Source of the DNA: Arthrobacter sp. QXT-31
Lineage (GTDB): Bacteria; Actinomycetota; Actinomycetes; Actinomycetales; Micrococcaceae
NCBI RefSeq assembly: GCF_001969265.1
Contig: NZ_CP019304.1
Location: forward strand, 868,001-932,000
DNA: 64,000 bases
Reading direction: 5' to 3'
Position numbers and translations under genes: made by a program. Below, piece after piece: positions 45,716 through 53,771 of this stretch (position 1 is the first letter of the stretch; every line of letters starts with the position of its first letter). The notes beneath the pieces were generated by a model, which was not told the DNA's origin, did no database searches, and saw only the letters and a list, made by a program, of their open reading frames with translations.

Positions 45716-46908
45716 CGCGTCTCCCCTTCCGGCTCCGGCGGCCGCCCTGCCAGGGAACCGGCCAGCGGAATCACCGCCCGGACCCGCCAGCCGGGGTGCG
45801 GCAGCGCAGGGTTCAGCGGCGCCAAGGAGAGCGAACCGCCCACGGCGGCCGCCCTCTCCCGCATCCCCGTCACACCGTTGCCTTCCGGCACCCCGGCGGC
45901 CCCGGCGCCGTCGTCGTCAATGGTCACGGTGAGCTGCTTTCCGGGCTTCCCGTCCGGTGCCGTGCCCTCCAGTGCCAAAACGACGGCGGCCTTCCGGGCC
46001 CCTGAATGGCGCACCACGTTGGTCAGTGCCTCCTGGACGATCCGGTATGCGGCCTCCTGGACGGTGTCCGGGAGCTGCTGCACGGCGGCTGTGTCCGGCT
46101 GGGTCAGGCTGACCTCGAGCCCGGCGCGGCGCGCGTCATCGGCAAGCGCGGGAACGCGGTCCAGCCGGGGCGGCGGCGCGGGCTTCAGCGGGGCGTCCTC
46201 ACGGAGCACGCCCAGAAGCTGGCGGATCTCGGCCAGGGAATCCTTGCTCGCCGCCTTGATGGCCTCCAGTGCCGGGCGGAACTGGGCGGGGTCCTTCTCC
46301 CCCAGGTGCAGCGCCACGGAGGCGCGGACGTTGATCAGCGACAGGGAATGGGCAACGACGTCGTGGATGTCCCGGGCGAGGGCCAGCCGGTACTCGTCAC
46401 GGGCAGCCTGTTCGCGGGCCTCACGCTGGCGGCGGCGTTCCGCCACCCGTTCGGTCCGCAGCCGGATGCCCTCCCCCATCAGCACGAGGATGGCCAGCCA
46501 TGACGTGCCGGCAAACGCCCGGACCAGGGCGAACTCGTCCCCGCTGGCCGCCGCTGCTGCCACCAGGACCGATGCACAGGCGCCGGCTACGGCCCAGGTC
46601 TGCCAGCGCTTCCCCGCCGCGGCGGAAAGCACGAATGCCAGCGCCAGGGACAGGAACACCGGGCCCCAGGCGTAGCCGAGGGCCAGGTACGCCCCTACGG
46701 AGGCGGCCGCGGCAGGAAGCATCACCAGCGGGGCGCGGCGCCGCAGTGACAGGGAGGCGGGCCCGGCCAGCAGCAGGACGAAGCCAAGGGCATCCAGCAC
46801 CCGGTGGTCGGGCTGCCGGGCGGAAGCGAAGACCGTGCCCACCACCTCGATGACGGCCACCGCAACCACGATGGCCGCTGTGGGCGGTCCCCGGAAACGG
46901 CGCTGCAT
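45712..46908 (-). CDS. Sensor histidine kinase (NarL-type, HisKA_3)
   Basis: This 398-aa kinase has four to five N-terminal membrane helices (about residues 10-140) with no large external domain, then a HisKA_3 dimerisation region with H182 in LALARDIHDVVAHSLSLI and an HATPase domain (ALTNVVRHSGARKAAVVL and TIDDDGAGAAGVPEGNGVTGMRERA). The short-loop membrane part suggests that it senses a signal in or at the membrane. The ATG has GGAG directly upstream. Its end overlaps the response regulator by 4 bp. Confidence 0.93.
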   Translation of the reverse strand: MQRRFRGPPTAAIVVAVAVIEVVGTVFASARQPDHRVLDALGFVLLLAGPASLSLRRRAPLVMLPAAAASVGAYLALGYAWGPVFLSLALAFVLSAAAGKRWQTWAVAGACASVLVAAAAASGDEFALVRAFAGTSWLAILVLMGEGIRLRTERVAERRRQREAREQAARDEYRLALARDIHDVVAHSLSLINVRASVALHLGEKDPAQFRPALEAIKAASKDSLAEIRQLLGVLREDAPLKPAPPPRLDRVPALADDARRAGLEVSLTQPDTAAVQQLPDTVQEAAYRIVQEALTNVVRHSGARKAAVVLALEGTAPDGKPGKQLTVTIDDDGAGAAGVPEGNGVTGMRERAAAVGGSLSLAPLNPALPHPGWRVRAVIPLAGSLAGRPPEPEGETR

Positions 46909-46950
46909 ATCTCCGAGCCTAGCCCGGAAGGCAGCGCCCGTCGTCGGCTT

Positions 46951-47000
46951 AACGGCGTAGGGAGCCTACTCCCGGAGGAGTAAGCTCCCTACGCGCCGTT
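46951..47000 (-). terminator. Hairpin downstream of folD
   Basis: AACGGCG-TAGGGAGC pairs with GCTCCCTA-CGCCGTT (a 2-nt bulge), extended by CTACTCC with GGAGTAA. It lies 26 bp after the folD stop on the minus strand, upstream of the histidine kinase gene, and probably ends glyA-folD transcription. A T-run is lacking. Confidence 0.7.
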
Positions 47001-47025
47001 CGCGCCCTAACCTCGCAAGCTCAGG

Positions 47026-47925
47026 CTAGGAGATCCCCGCCTGGCGTTCCGCGGTTTCCACCACGTTGGCCAGGAGCATGGCGCGGGTCATCGGACCCAC
47101 ACCGCCCGGGTTCGGGGACAGCCAGGCGGCGACGTCGGCGGCATCGGGGTGCACGTCCCCGGTGACCACCGCCTTGCCGCTGCCGTCGTCAACGCGGCTC
47201 ACACCGACGTCGAGCACGATGGCACCGGGCTTCAGGTCCTCCGCCTTGACCAGGTGCGGCACACCAGCCGCAGCGATCACGACGTCGGCCTGCCGGAGTT
47301 CGGCGGGCAGGTCGGCGGTGCCGGTGTGCGCCAGCACCACGGTGGCGTTGACGTCCTTGCGGGTCAGCAGCAGGCCCACCGGCCGGCCGATGGTCACGCC
47401 GCGGCCAACCACGAGGACGCGCTTGCCCTTCAGGTCAATGCCGTGCCGGCTGAGCAGTTCCACGCAGCCCTTGGGGGTGCAGGGCAGCGGGGACTTCATG
47501 GGTCCGCTGATGTTGGCCACGAGCCGGCCCAGGTTCATCGGGTGCAGGCCGTCGGCGTCCTTGTCCGGATCCATGGCCTCCAGGATGACGTCCTGGTCGA
47601 TGTGCTTGGGCAGCGGCAGCTGGACGATGTAACCCGTGCAGTCGGGGTTTTCGTTCAGTTCGCGGACCACGTCAAGGAGCTCGTCCTGGGTGGTTTCCTC
47701 GGGCAGGTCGCGGCGGATGGAGTTGATGCCCACCTCGGCGCAGTCCTTGTGCTTGCCGCCCACGTACCAGGTGCTGCCGGGGTCAGTCCCCACCAGGATG
47801 GTGCCCAGTCCCGGGGTGACGCCCTTGGCCTTGAGTGCGGCCACGCGTGCGGTCAGCTCGGCCTTGATGGCAGCGGCGGTAGCCTTGCCGTCAAGGATCT
47901 GCGCGGTTTTTGCGGTTTCAGTCAT
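47026..47925 (-). CDS. folD: Methylenetetrahydrofolate dehydrogenase/cyclohydrolase FolD
   Basis: This bifunctional enzyme interconverts 5,10-methylene-THF, methenyl-THF and 10-formyl-THF. The 299-aa protein has the FolD catalytic lysine region [27 protein letters not shown], the NADP-binding [19 protein letters not shown] and the C-terminal signature [16 protein letters not shown]. The ATG start lies 3 bp after the glyA stop, so the pair supplies one-carbon units from serine. purU on the other strand is in the same pathway. Confidence 0.97.
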   Translation of the reverse strand: MTETAKTAQILDGKATAAAIKAELTARVAALKAKGVTPGLGTILVGTDPGSTWYVGGKHKDCAEVGINSIRRDLPEETTQDELLDVVRELNENPDCTGYIVQLPLPKHIDQDVILEAMDPDKDADGLHPMNLGRLVANISGPMKSPLPCTPKGCVELLSRHGIDLKGKRVLVVGRGVTIGRPVGLLLTRKDVNATVVLAHTGTADLPAELRQADVVIAAAGVPHLVKAEDLKPGAIVLDVGVSRVDDGSGKAVVTGDVHPDAADVAAWLSPNPGGVGPMTRAMLLANVVETAERQAGIS

Positions 47926-47928
47926 GGA

Positions 47929-49233
47929 TCACCACTGCTCGTGCTGCGGGTACAGCGGGAAGTCGGCTGCGAGCTTGTCCACGCGGGCCTGCAGGGCTTC
48001 AACGTCCGTGCCGGAGCCGGCCTTCAGCGCGGTGGCGATGATTTCGGCAACCTCCGTGAACTCGGTGGCGCCGAAGCCGCGGGTGGCCAGTGCCGGGGTA
48101 CCGATGCGCAGGCCGGAGGTGACCATCGGCGGGCGGGGGTCGAACGGCACGGCGTTGCGGTTGACGGTGATGCCCACCGAGTGCAGGAGGTCCTCGGCCT
48201 GCTGGCCGTCCAGCTGGGAGTTGCGCAGGTCCACCAGCACCAGGTGCACGTCGGTGCCGCCGGTGAGGACGGAGACTCCGGCTTCGGCAACGTCGGCCTG
48301 GTTCAGGCGGTCGGCGATGATCTTGGCGCCTTCCAGGACGCGCTCCTGGCGCTCCTTGAATTCCTGGCTGCCGGCGATCTTGAAGGCCACGGCCTTGGCA
48401 GCGATGACGTGCATCAGCGGCCCGCCCTGCTGGCCCGGGAAGACGCTGGAGTTCAGCTTCTTGGCCCACTGTTCCTTGGCAAGGATCACACCGGAGCGGG
48501 GACCGGCGAGGGTCTTGTGTACCGTGGAGGTCACGACGTCGGAGTGCGGCACCGGGCTCGGGTGCAGGCCTGCTGCGACGAGGCCGGCGAAGTGGGCCAT
48601 GTCCGTCCAGAGCAGGGCGCCGACTTCATCGGCGATGGAGCGGAAGGCTGCGAAGTCGAGGTGGCGCGGGTAGGCGGACCAGCCGGCGATGATCACCTGC
48701 GGCTTCTCGGCGATGGCCTGCTCGCGCAGCTTGTCCATGTCCACCCGGAAGCTGTCCTGCTCCACCTGGTAGGCGGCAACCTGGTAGAGCTTGCCGGAGA
48801 AGTTGAGCTTCATGCCGTGGGTGAGGTGTCCGCCGTGGGCCAGGGACAGGCCCAGGATCTTGTCACCGGGGTTGATCATGGCGGAGAGCGCGGCAGCGTT
48901 GGCCTGCGCGCCGGAGTGCGGCTGGACGTTGGCGTACTCGGCACCGAACAGGGCCTTGACCCGGTCGATCGCCAGCTGCTCGGCGACGTCAACGTACTCG
49001 CAGCCACCGTAGTACCGGCGGCCCGGGTAGCCCTCTGCGTACTTGTTGGTCAGCACGGAGCCCTGGGCTTCCATGACCGCGCGCGGGGCGAAGTTTTCGG
49101 AGGCGATCATTTCCAGGGTGCCGCGCTGGCGGCCAAGCTCCTGGTCCAGGACCGCGGCGATCTCGGGGTCGAGTTCGGCCAGCGGCTGGTTGCTGACGGA
49201 GGAGGTGCTAACGGAAGTCGGTGAAGTGGTCAC
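47929..49233 (-). CDS. glyA: Serine hydroxymethyltransferase
   Basis: GlyA converts serine and THF to glycine and 5,10-methylene-THF with PLP. The protein is about 434 aa; I chose GTG at 49233 since AGGAG lies 6 bases upstream, rather than the frame start at 49260. Motifs: [27 protein letters not shown], the PLP lysine in [14 protein letters not shown], and [15 protein letters not shown]. It is co-transcribed with folD (3-bp gap) and divergent from purU; the intergenic 301 bp should hold both promoters. Confidence 0.97.
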   Translation of the reverse strand: MTTSPTSVSTSSVSNQPLAELDPEIAAVLDQELGRQRGTLEMIASENFAPRAVMEAQGSVLTNKYAEGYPGRRYYGGCEYVDVAEQLAIDRVKALFGAEYANVQPHSGAQANAAALSAMINPGDKILGLSLAHGGHLTHGMKLNFSGKLYQVAAYQVEQDSFRVDMDKLREQAIAEKPQVIIAGWSAYPRHLDFAAFRSIADEVGALLWTDMAHFAGLVAAGLHPSPVPHSDVVTSTVHKTLAGPRSGVILAKEQWAKKLNSSVFPGQQGGPLMHVIAAKAVAFKIAGSQEFKERQERVLEGAKIIADRLNQADVAEAGVSVLTGGTDVHLVLVDLRNSQLDGQQAEDLLHSVGITVNRNAVPFDPRPPMVTSGLRIGTPALATRGFGATEFTEVAEIIATALKAGSGTDVEALQARVDKLAADFPLYPQHEQW

Positions 49234-49534
49234 GAAGAACTCCTGGCTAGGGATGGGCACTGCTAAAGGTCAGGCTACCGGCTGGAACGTTGCTCCGCCC
49301 CTCGTTGACCATCATCCGGAAGAGTTCCGGGCGCAGGTCCATATAAGGGCGCCGCAGCGCACTGGGTGGCTGCTCTTCGAAAAGCAGCGCTACCGGCAAA
49401 ACATGACCCTCGGCCCAGGCGTACGATCCGTGGTCTTCGTGAGTGCCGCTCCCTGGTGGTTAGCCACCCAAACGCCAGTTGCGACGCCACCACACTATCA
49501 AAAGCGGGACCAACGCGCGGGTAGGCTGTTCTTC
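49234..49534. other. Divergent region between glyA and purU
   Basis: This 301-bp stretch has no supportable gene. A frame open in phase with purU back to 49043 runs into glyA on the other strand and has no good start. A small hairpin GGTGG-TTAG-CCACC lies at 49455-49468. I looked for a glycine or tetrahydrofolate riboswitch and could not make one. Confidence 0.5.
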
Positions 49535-50395
49535 GTGAATGAAGACCAGCTCGCCAAATCGTATGTCGTTACCCTCTCCTGCCCTGACCGCCCCGGAATC
49601 GTGCACGCCGTTGCCGGCGCCCTGCTCGTGGCGGGCTGCAACATCATGGATTCCCAGCAGTACGGCAGCGAGACCACCGGCACCTTCTTCATGCGCGTGG
49701 AAGCCACCACCAAGGCCTCCCAGAACGAGGTGGTCGCCGCCCTGGAACCCGTGGCCGAAGCCTTCGGCATGCAGTGGACCCTGAACCCCGTGGGCCGCAA
49801 GGTCCGCACCCTGCTGATGGCCAGCAAGTCGGCCCATTGCCTGAACGACCTCCTGTTCCTGCAGCGCTCCGGGACCGTGCCCATCGAGATTCCCGCGATC
49901 GTCTCCAACCACCGCGACCTGGCCGGGCTGGCCGAGTTCTACGGCATCCCGTTCCACTACATCCCGGTGACGCCCGAGACCAAGGACCAGGCCGAGGACC
50001 AGCTGCGCAAGATCATCGCCGAAGAGGGCGTCGAACTGACCGTCCTGGCCCGCTACATGCAGGTCCTCTCCGACGACCTCTGCACCGAGCTGACCGGCAA
50101 GGCGATCAACATCCACCACTCCTTCCTGCCCTCCTTCAAAGGCGCCAAGCCGTACCACCAGGCCTATGCGCGCGGCGTGAAGCTGATCGGCGCCACCGCG
50201 CATTACGTCACCGCCGCGCTGGACGAGGGCCCGATCATTGAGCAGGAAGTCATCCGGGTCAGCCACTCGCGGACGGCGGAGCAGCTGGTGCAGATGGGCC
50301 GGGACGTGGAAGGCCGCACCCTCGCCCAGGCCGTGCAGTGGCATGCAGAACACCGCGTGCTGCTGGACGGCAACCGGACGGTCGTCTTCAACTGA
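49535..50395 (+). CDS. purU: Formyltetrahydrofolate deformylase
   Basis: PurU hydrolyses 10-formyl-THF to THF and formate, balancing the one-carbon pool. The 286-aa protein has an N-terminal ACT domain (VVTLSCPDRPGIVHAVAGALLVAGCNIMDSQQY) and a formyltransferase-type domain with the Asn/His of INIHHSFLPSFKGAKPYHQAYARGVKLIGATAHYV and the aspartate of LDEGPIIEQE. The GTG at 49535 gives the canonical ACT-domain start; its ribosome site is weak. It is divergent from glyA-folD. A terminator and a palindrome follow. Confidence 0.95.
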   Translation: MNEDQLAKSYVVTLSCPDRPGIVHAVAGALLVAGCNIMDSQQYGSETTGTFFMRVEATTKASQNEVVAALEPVAEAFGMQWTLNPVGRKVRTLLMASKSAHCLNDLLFLQRSGTVPIEIPAIVSNHRDLAGLAEFYGIPFHYIPVTPETKDQAEDQLRKIIAEEGVELTVLARYMQVLSDDLCTELTGKAINIHHSFLPSFKGAKPYHQAYARGVKLIGATAHYVTAALDEGPIIEQEVIRVSHSRTAEQLVQMGRDVEGRTLAQAVQWHAEHRVLLDGNRTVVFN

Positions 50396-50407
50396 GCAAC
50401 CCCTTCG

Positions 50408-50447
50408 CCGCCGCGGTCCCTTCGTGGGTTCCGTGGCGGCGGCTTTT
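50408..50447 (+). terminator. Terminator of purU
   Basis: GCCGCCGCGG (50408-50417) pairs with CCGTGGCGGC (50431-50440), including a G-U pair and a few inner pairs, followed by TTTT. It lies 13 bp after the purU stop. Confidence 0.8.
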
Positions 50448-50463
50448 AACCAAGACTGGTTAA
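50446..50463. promoter_or_regulatory. Palindrome directly upstream of the small methyltransferase gene
   Basis: TTAACCA-AGAC-TGGTTAA is a perfect 7-bp inverted repeat with a 4-bp centre. It lies 4 bp before the ATG at 50468 and touches the purU terminator tail. Its size and symmetry fit a dimeric repressor site (MarR, GntR or LacI type), but no such regulator is adjacent. Confidence 0.4.
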
Positions 50464-50467
50464 CACG

Positions 50468-50827
50468 ATGACTCTGCTGACAGAAACTTCGCTGGAACCA
50501 TTCATCGCCCTGCTCAAGGCCCAGGGCAGGCACGCCGTGCTGGACGTGTGCTGCGGCCCGGGCGACGACGGGCTCCGGTTCGTCCAGGCCGGCATCCACT
50601 ACACGGGCGTGGATCCCTTCGACGGCAACGTCCGGTACGCCATGGCCCGCCGCTTGAGCGTGTCGGTCGCAGATCCGACGTCCCTGCCCTTCGCCGCGAA
50701 CACATTTCCGGCGATCTGGGCGGTCCAGTCGCTGGAGGGCCTCACCGCGGAGGAGGCGGACGACGTCGTCCGGGAGCTTGAGCGCGTGGCAGAACCGGGT
50801 GCGCCGATCGCCGTCGTTCTGCCCTGA
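50468..50827 (+). CDS. Small SAM-dependent methyltransferase-like protein
   Basis: This 119-aa protein has the SAM-binding motif VLDVCCGPGDDGLRF (about 24-38), the acidic residue after strand two in YTGVDPFDGNVRYA and the post-motif VADPTSLPFAANTFPAIWAVQSLEGL (about 67-92). These are the first four elements of a class I (Methyltransf_11) fold, but the C-terminal strands and substrate part of a normal 200-plus residue enzyme are missing. It may bind SAM alone, act with a partner, or be a degenerate remnant. The ATG has no clear ribosome site. Confidence 0.7.
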   Translation: MTLLTETSLEPFIALLKAQGRHAVLDVCCGPGDDGLRFVQAGIHYTGVDPFDGNVRYAMARRLSVSVADPTSLPFAANTFPAIWAVQSLEGLTAEEADDVVRELERVAEPGAPIAVVLP

Positions 50828-51031
50828 CGCTGTCTTCTCCGGCACTTTGCTGTCTCCCCCGGCACCTGCCGGCATGGGCGCGGCACCTGCCCGCATGGCC
50901 CCGGCGTCCTGCCTTCCGCGTTCATCCGATTCCGATGCGGCGTGTCCGGCCGTTTAGGATGGAATGTTTCGCCGGGCTCTGCTGGCGGCACGCCGGCAAC
51001 TGTTCCGGCGGTGGGGAAAGGACGAATCTTC

Positions 51032-51352
51032 GTGGGCTATGTCTATCTGGCGCTGGCGATCGCTGTGGAGGTTCTGGGCACCAGCCTGCTGAAGTCCACG
51101 GAAGGATTTACCCGGCTGTGGCCCAGCGTCTTGTGCCTGGGTTCGTATGGGGTGGCCTTCGTCCTGCTGTCACAGGTGGTCAAGAGTGTGCCGGTCGGGG
51201 TCGCCTATGCCCTGTGGTCAGGCCTCGGAACGGTTGCCATCGTGGCCATCGGCGCCATGTTCCTCGGTGAAGAGCTGAACCTGACGAAGATCCTGGGCAT
51301 CGGCCTGGTGGTGGCCGGCGTCGTCGTCCTGAACGTTGGCGGAGCCCACTGA
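51032..51352 (+). CDS. Small multidrug resistance (SMR) efflux protein
   Basis: This 106-aa protein has four helices and fits the EmrE/Qac group of SMR pumps: the membrane glutamate E13 in LALAIAVEVLGTSLLK, EGFTRLWPS near residue 30, and GVAYALWSGLGTV with the conserved tryptophan. Such pumps export quaternary ammonium and other cationic drugs in exchange for protons. The GTG at 51032 follows AAAGGA with fair spacing; the frame in front is open but poor. No guanidine riboswitch is apparent, in line with the Qac rather than Gdx type. Confidence 0.92.
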   Translation: MGYVYLALAIAVEVLGTSLLKSTEGFTRLWPSVLCLGSYGVAFVLLSQVVKSVPVGVAYALWSGLGTVAIVAIGAMFLGEELNLTKILGIGLVVAGVVVLNVGGAH

Positions 51353-51418
51353 CTGTACTCCGGCGGGAGCGCCAGCCGGGCGGGTCCGATGGGTCATTGG
51401 TGTCCTAGGCTTGGGGGC

Positions 51419-51943
51419 ATGGCTCCCATTTACCCCTTTGCCGGTGACACCCCGGACATCCACCCTTCCGTTTTCGTTGCGCCGACGGCGTCGGTCATCG
51501 GCCGCGCCACGCTCGCCGAGGATTCCAGCGCGTTCTACGGCGTTTCGGTCCGCGCGGACACCGCCGCCATCACCGTGGGCGCCGGCAGCAACCTGCAGGA
51601 CAACGTGGTGCTGCACGCCGACCCCGGCTTCCCCTGCAGCGTCGGGGCCCGTGTCAGCGTCGGGCACAGCGCCGTCGTCCATGGCTGCACCGTCGAGGAC
51701 GACTGCCTTATCGGCATGAGCGCCACCATCCTGAATGGAGCAGTGATCGGCGCCGGCTCGCTCGTGGCGGCCGGCGCCGTCGTGCTGGAAGGGACGGTAG
51801 TCCCGCCCCGCTCGCTGGTGGCCGGGGTCCCGGCCAAGGTGCGCCGCGAACTCACCGATGAGGAGTTCGACGGCGTGAAGGGCAATGCCGCGCACTACCG
51901 CGACCTCGCCCAGGCGCACCGGGAGATGCACGCGCCCAGGTAG
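51419..51943 (+). CDS. Gamma carbonic anhydrase family protein
   Basis: This 174-aa left-handed beta-helix protein shows hexapeptide repeats and the metal-binding histidines expected of gamma-class carbonic anhydrases in NVVLHADPGF and VGHSAVVHGC. The overall form (PDIHPSVFVAPTASVIGRATLAEDSSAFYGVSVR at the start, LVAGVPAKVRREL near the end) matches the YrdA/PaaY/CaiE-like group, many of which have no known activity. The ATG is 67 bp after the SMR gene. The convergent flavoenzyme gene follows across a hairpin. Confidence 0.92.
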   Translation: MAPIYPFAGDTPDIHPSVFVAPTASVIGRATLAEDSSAFYGVSVRADTAAITVGAGSNLQDNVVLHADPGFPCSVGARVSVGHSAVVHGCTVEDDCLIGMSATILNGAVIGAGSLVAAGAVVLEGTVVPPRSLVAGVPAKVRRELTDEEFDGVKGNAAHYRDLAQAHREMHAPR

Positions 51944-51946
51944 GCC

Positions 51947-51991
51947 GCAGCACAGGGTGTTCCCGGCGCCGGGAACGCCCTGACGTGCTGC
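51947..51991. terminator. Bidirectional terminator between carbonic anhydrase and DavB-like genes
   Basis: GCAGCAC-AGGGTGTTCCCGGC (51947-51967) pairs with GCCGGGAACGCCCT (51968-51981) and GTGCTGC (51985-51991), with one small bulge. It lies between convergent stops. Confidence 0.8.
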
Positions 51992-52010
51992 CTGGCTGGG
52001 TGCCCCGGGC

Positions 52011-53741
52011 TTAGTCCAGGCTGATCGGGCCCAGTTCATCCAGCAGGTCGCCGGGCCCGGGGTTGCCGGGTGCCGAGGAGCCGCCGAGGTGGTTCACCAC
52101 GCCCCACACTGCGTTCAGGCCCGTGGTCACGGCGCCCTCGGCCCAGCCGGCGGTGAACGAGACGTCGTCGCCGGCGAGGAAGATGCCGCGCTGGCTCTCC
52201 GGCAGCCTGTCCTGCTTGAAGTGCGTGAACAGCCGCTGCTGGTAGCGGTAGTGGCCGGGCAGGTTCGCCTTGAAGGCGCCCATGAAGTTGGGGTCGGCCT
52301 CCCAGGAGACGGTGATGGGCTGGCCCACGATGTGGCTGGCGATGTCCACGCCGGGGTAGATCTGCTCGAGGGAGTGCAGCATCAGCTCCACGCGTTCGTC
52401 GGCGTTGAGCGCCAGCCACTTCAGCGCGTCGTCGTTCCACGTGTAGGACAGCAGGATCACGGCGGGCTGGTCTGGTCCGTTGTCCAAGAGGTAGGTGGCG
52501 CGGTTGAGCCGGTCCGTCAGGGTCATGGACAGCACCTCCCTGCCGGTTTCCGGGTCGATGTCCTTCCAGAACGGCCGGTCCACCATCACGAACGTCTTGG
52601 ACGACTGCATGTAGTGCGAGCGCTCGATCGCCGTCCACAGCTCGGCCGGGAACAGTGCCTCCTCCGTATGGATCCGGGTGGACAGCAGCCACGACTGGCA
52701 GGTGGTGACCACGGCCGGGTAGGACGCTTCCCTCCCCCACCGCTCACGGACGCGGAGGTTGCCGTCGGCGTCGCGGCTGATCCGTTCGACGGCGCCGCGC
52801 GGCGAGCCGGAGTGCAGGGACGCCAGGGACGTCCCCTCCGGCCAGTGCACCATGCCCGACGGCGTGTGCCGCCACAGTGCCTCCGGGAGCCTTTGCGCTC
52901 CCCCGGCGATGAGGCGGTGCTGGTCATCGGCGTCGGTGTACACGACGCGCAGGATTTCCAGGATCGAGTTGGGGAAGTCGGTGTCCCAGCCGCCGGTGCC
53001 GAAGCCGACCTGGCCGAACGCCTCGCGGTGCGCGAAGCCGGCCTTCCGGAACGCGTTGCTGCTGGCGATGAAGCCGTAGAAGGTCTCCTCGTCGAGCTCC
53101 GGGAGAAGCTCGTTCCACAGTTCCTTGATCCGGGCCGTGTCCCGCGCCCGGATGGCCTCCTGCATCTGCGTGAACTGCGCGCCGTCGTTCACGGCGGCCT
53201 TCCAGGCGTCGGCCACTTCGCGGAAGAAGGGCGGCAGGTCCGCGGAGGTGTTGGCGTAGTGTTTCTGCCCTGCCAGCTCGATCACGGTGCTGGAAGTTGC
53301 CGGGGCCAGGGGGTTGGGGAAGTCCTGCGTTTCCAGCCCCAGCAGGTCAACGTAGTGGTAGAAGGCCTTGCCGGACACCGGGAACCGCATGCCGCCCAGG
53401 TCTGCCACCACATCGGGAGCCGCCGGGAAGCTGGCGGTGCGCAGGCGTCCGCCAAGCTGGTCCGCTTCATACAGCACCGGACGCAGCCCGAGCTTCATCA
53501 GCTCGTACGCCGTGACCAGCCCGGACAGCCCGGCGCCCACCACGGCGACCTCGGTGCCGTACAGTTCCGGCGGGACCGATCCCAGTCCGTCCGGGTGGGA
53601 CAGGTAGTGGTCGTAGCTGAAGGGGAAGTCCGGGTTCAGCATGGTCACCGGGGCCTGGTCCGGCACCCCGGCACCGGGCAGGCCTGGCGCGGTGGTCACG
53701 CTGGACGGGTCAGAGGCCGGCAGTTCGGTAGCGGTTGTCAT
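52011..53741 (-). CDS. davB: Flavin monooxygenase of the lysine 2-monooxygenase (DavB) type
   Basis: This 576-aa flavin amine oxidase family enzyme has the FAD motif EVAVVGAGLSGLVTAYELM (64-82) and GGRLRTA. The layout follows what I recall of Pseudomonas L-lysine 2-monooxygenase along its length: NPDFPFSYDHYLSHPDGLGS, AFYHYVDLLGLETQDFPNPL, HREAFGQVGFGTGGWDTDFPNS, MQSSKTFVMVDRPFWKD and the end NPGPGDLLDELGPI. Such enzymes oxidise L-lysine with O2 to 5-aminopentanamide and CO2; the related tryptophan 2-monooxygenase is the main alternative. It follows the permease gene by 30 bp, and a DavA-like amidase gene lies 3.5 kb upstream on the same strand. Confidence 0.85.
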   Translation of the reverse strand: MTTATELPASDPSSVTTAPGLPGAGVPDQAPVTMLNPDFPFSYDHYLSHPDGLGSVPPELYGTEVAVVGAGLSGLVTAYELMKLGLRPVLYEADQLGGRLRTASFPAAPDVVADLGGMRFPVSGKAFYHYVDLLGLETQDFPNPLAPATSSTVIELAGQKHYANTSADLPPFFREVADAWKAAVNDGAQFTQMQEAIRARDTARIKELWNELLPELDEETFYGFIASSNAFRKAGFAHREAFGQVGFGTGGWDTDFPNSILEILRVVYTDADDQHRLIAGGAQRLPEALWRHTPSGMVHWPEGTSLASLHSGSPRGAVERISRDADGNLRVRERWGREASYPAVVTTCQSWLLSTRIHTEEALFPAELWTAIERSHYMQSSKTFVMVDRPFWKDIDPETGREVLSMTLTDRLNRATYLLDNGPDQPAVILLSYTWNDDALKWLALNADERVELMLHSLEQIYPGVDIASHIVGQPITVSWEADPNFMGAFKANLPGHYRYQQRLFTHFKQDRLPESQRGIFLAGDDVSFTAGWAEGAVTTGLNAVWGVVNHLGGSSAPGNPGPGDLLDELGPISLD

Positions 53742-53771
53742 GGAAGGTCTGTCTCCGTGGTCTCGTGTTTT

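Noticed and set aside
49234..49534. Glycine or THF riboswitch between glyA and purU
   Set aside because: GGCAAAAC occurs, but the paired stems and the rest of the conserved core of a glycine aptamer were not found on either strand.
50828..51031. Guanidine riboswitch before the SMR gene
   Set aside because: No ykkC-type or mini-ykkC core was seen, and the protein belongs to the Qac rather than the Gdx group.
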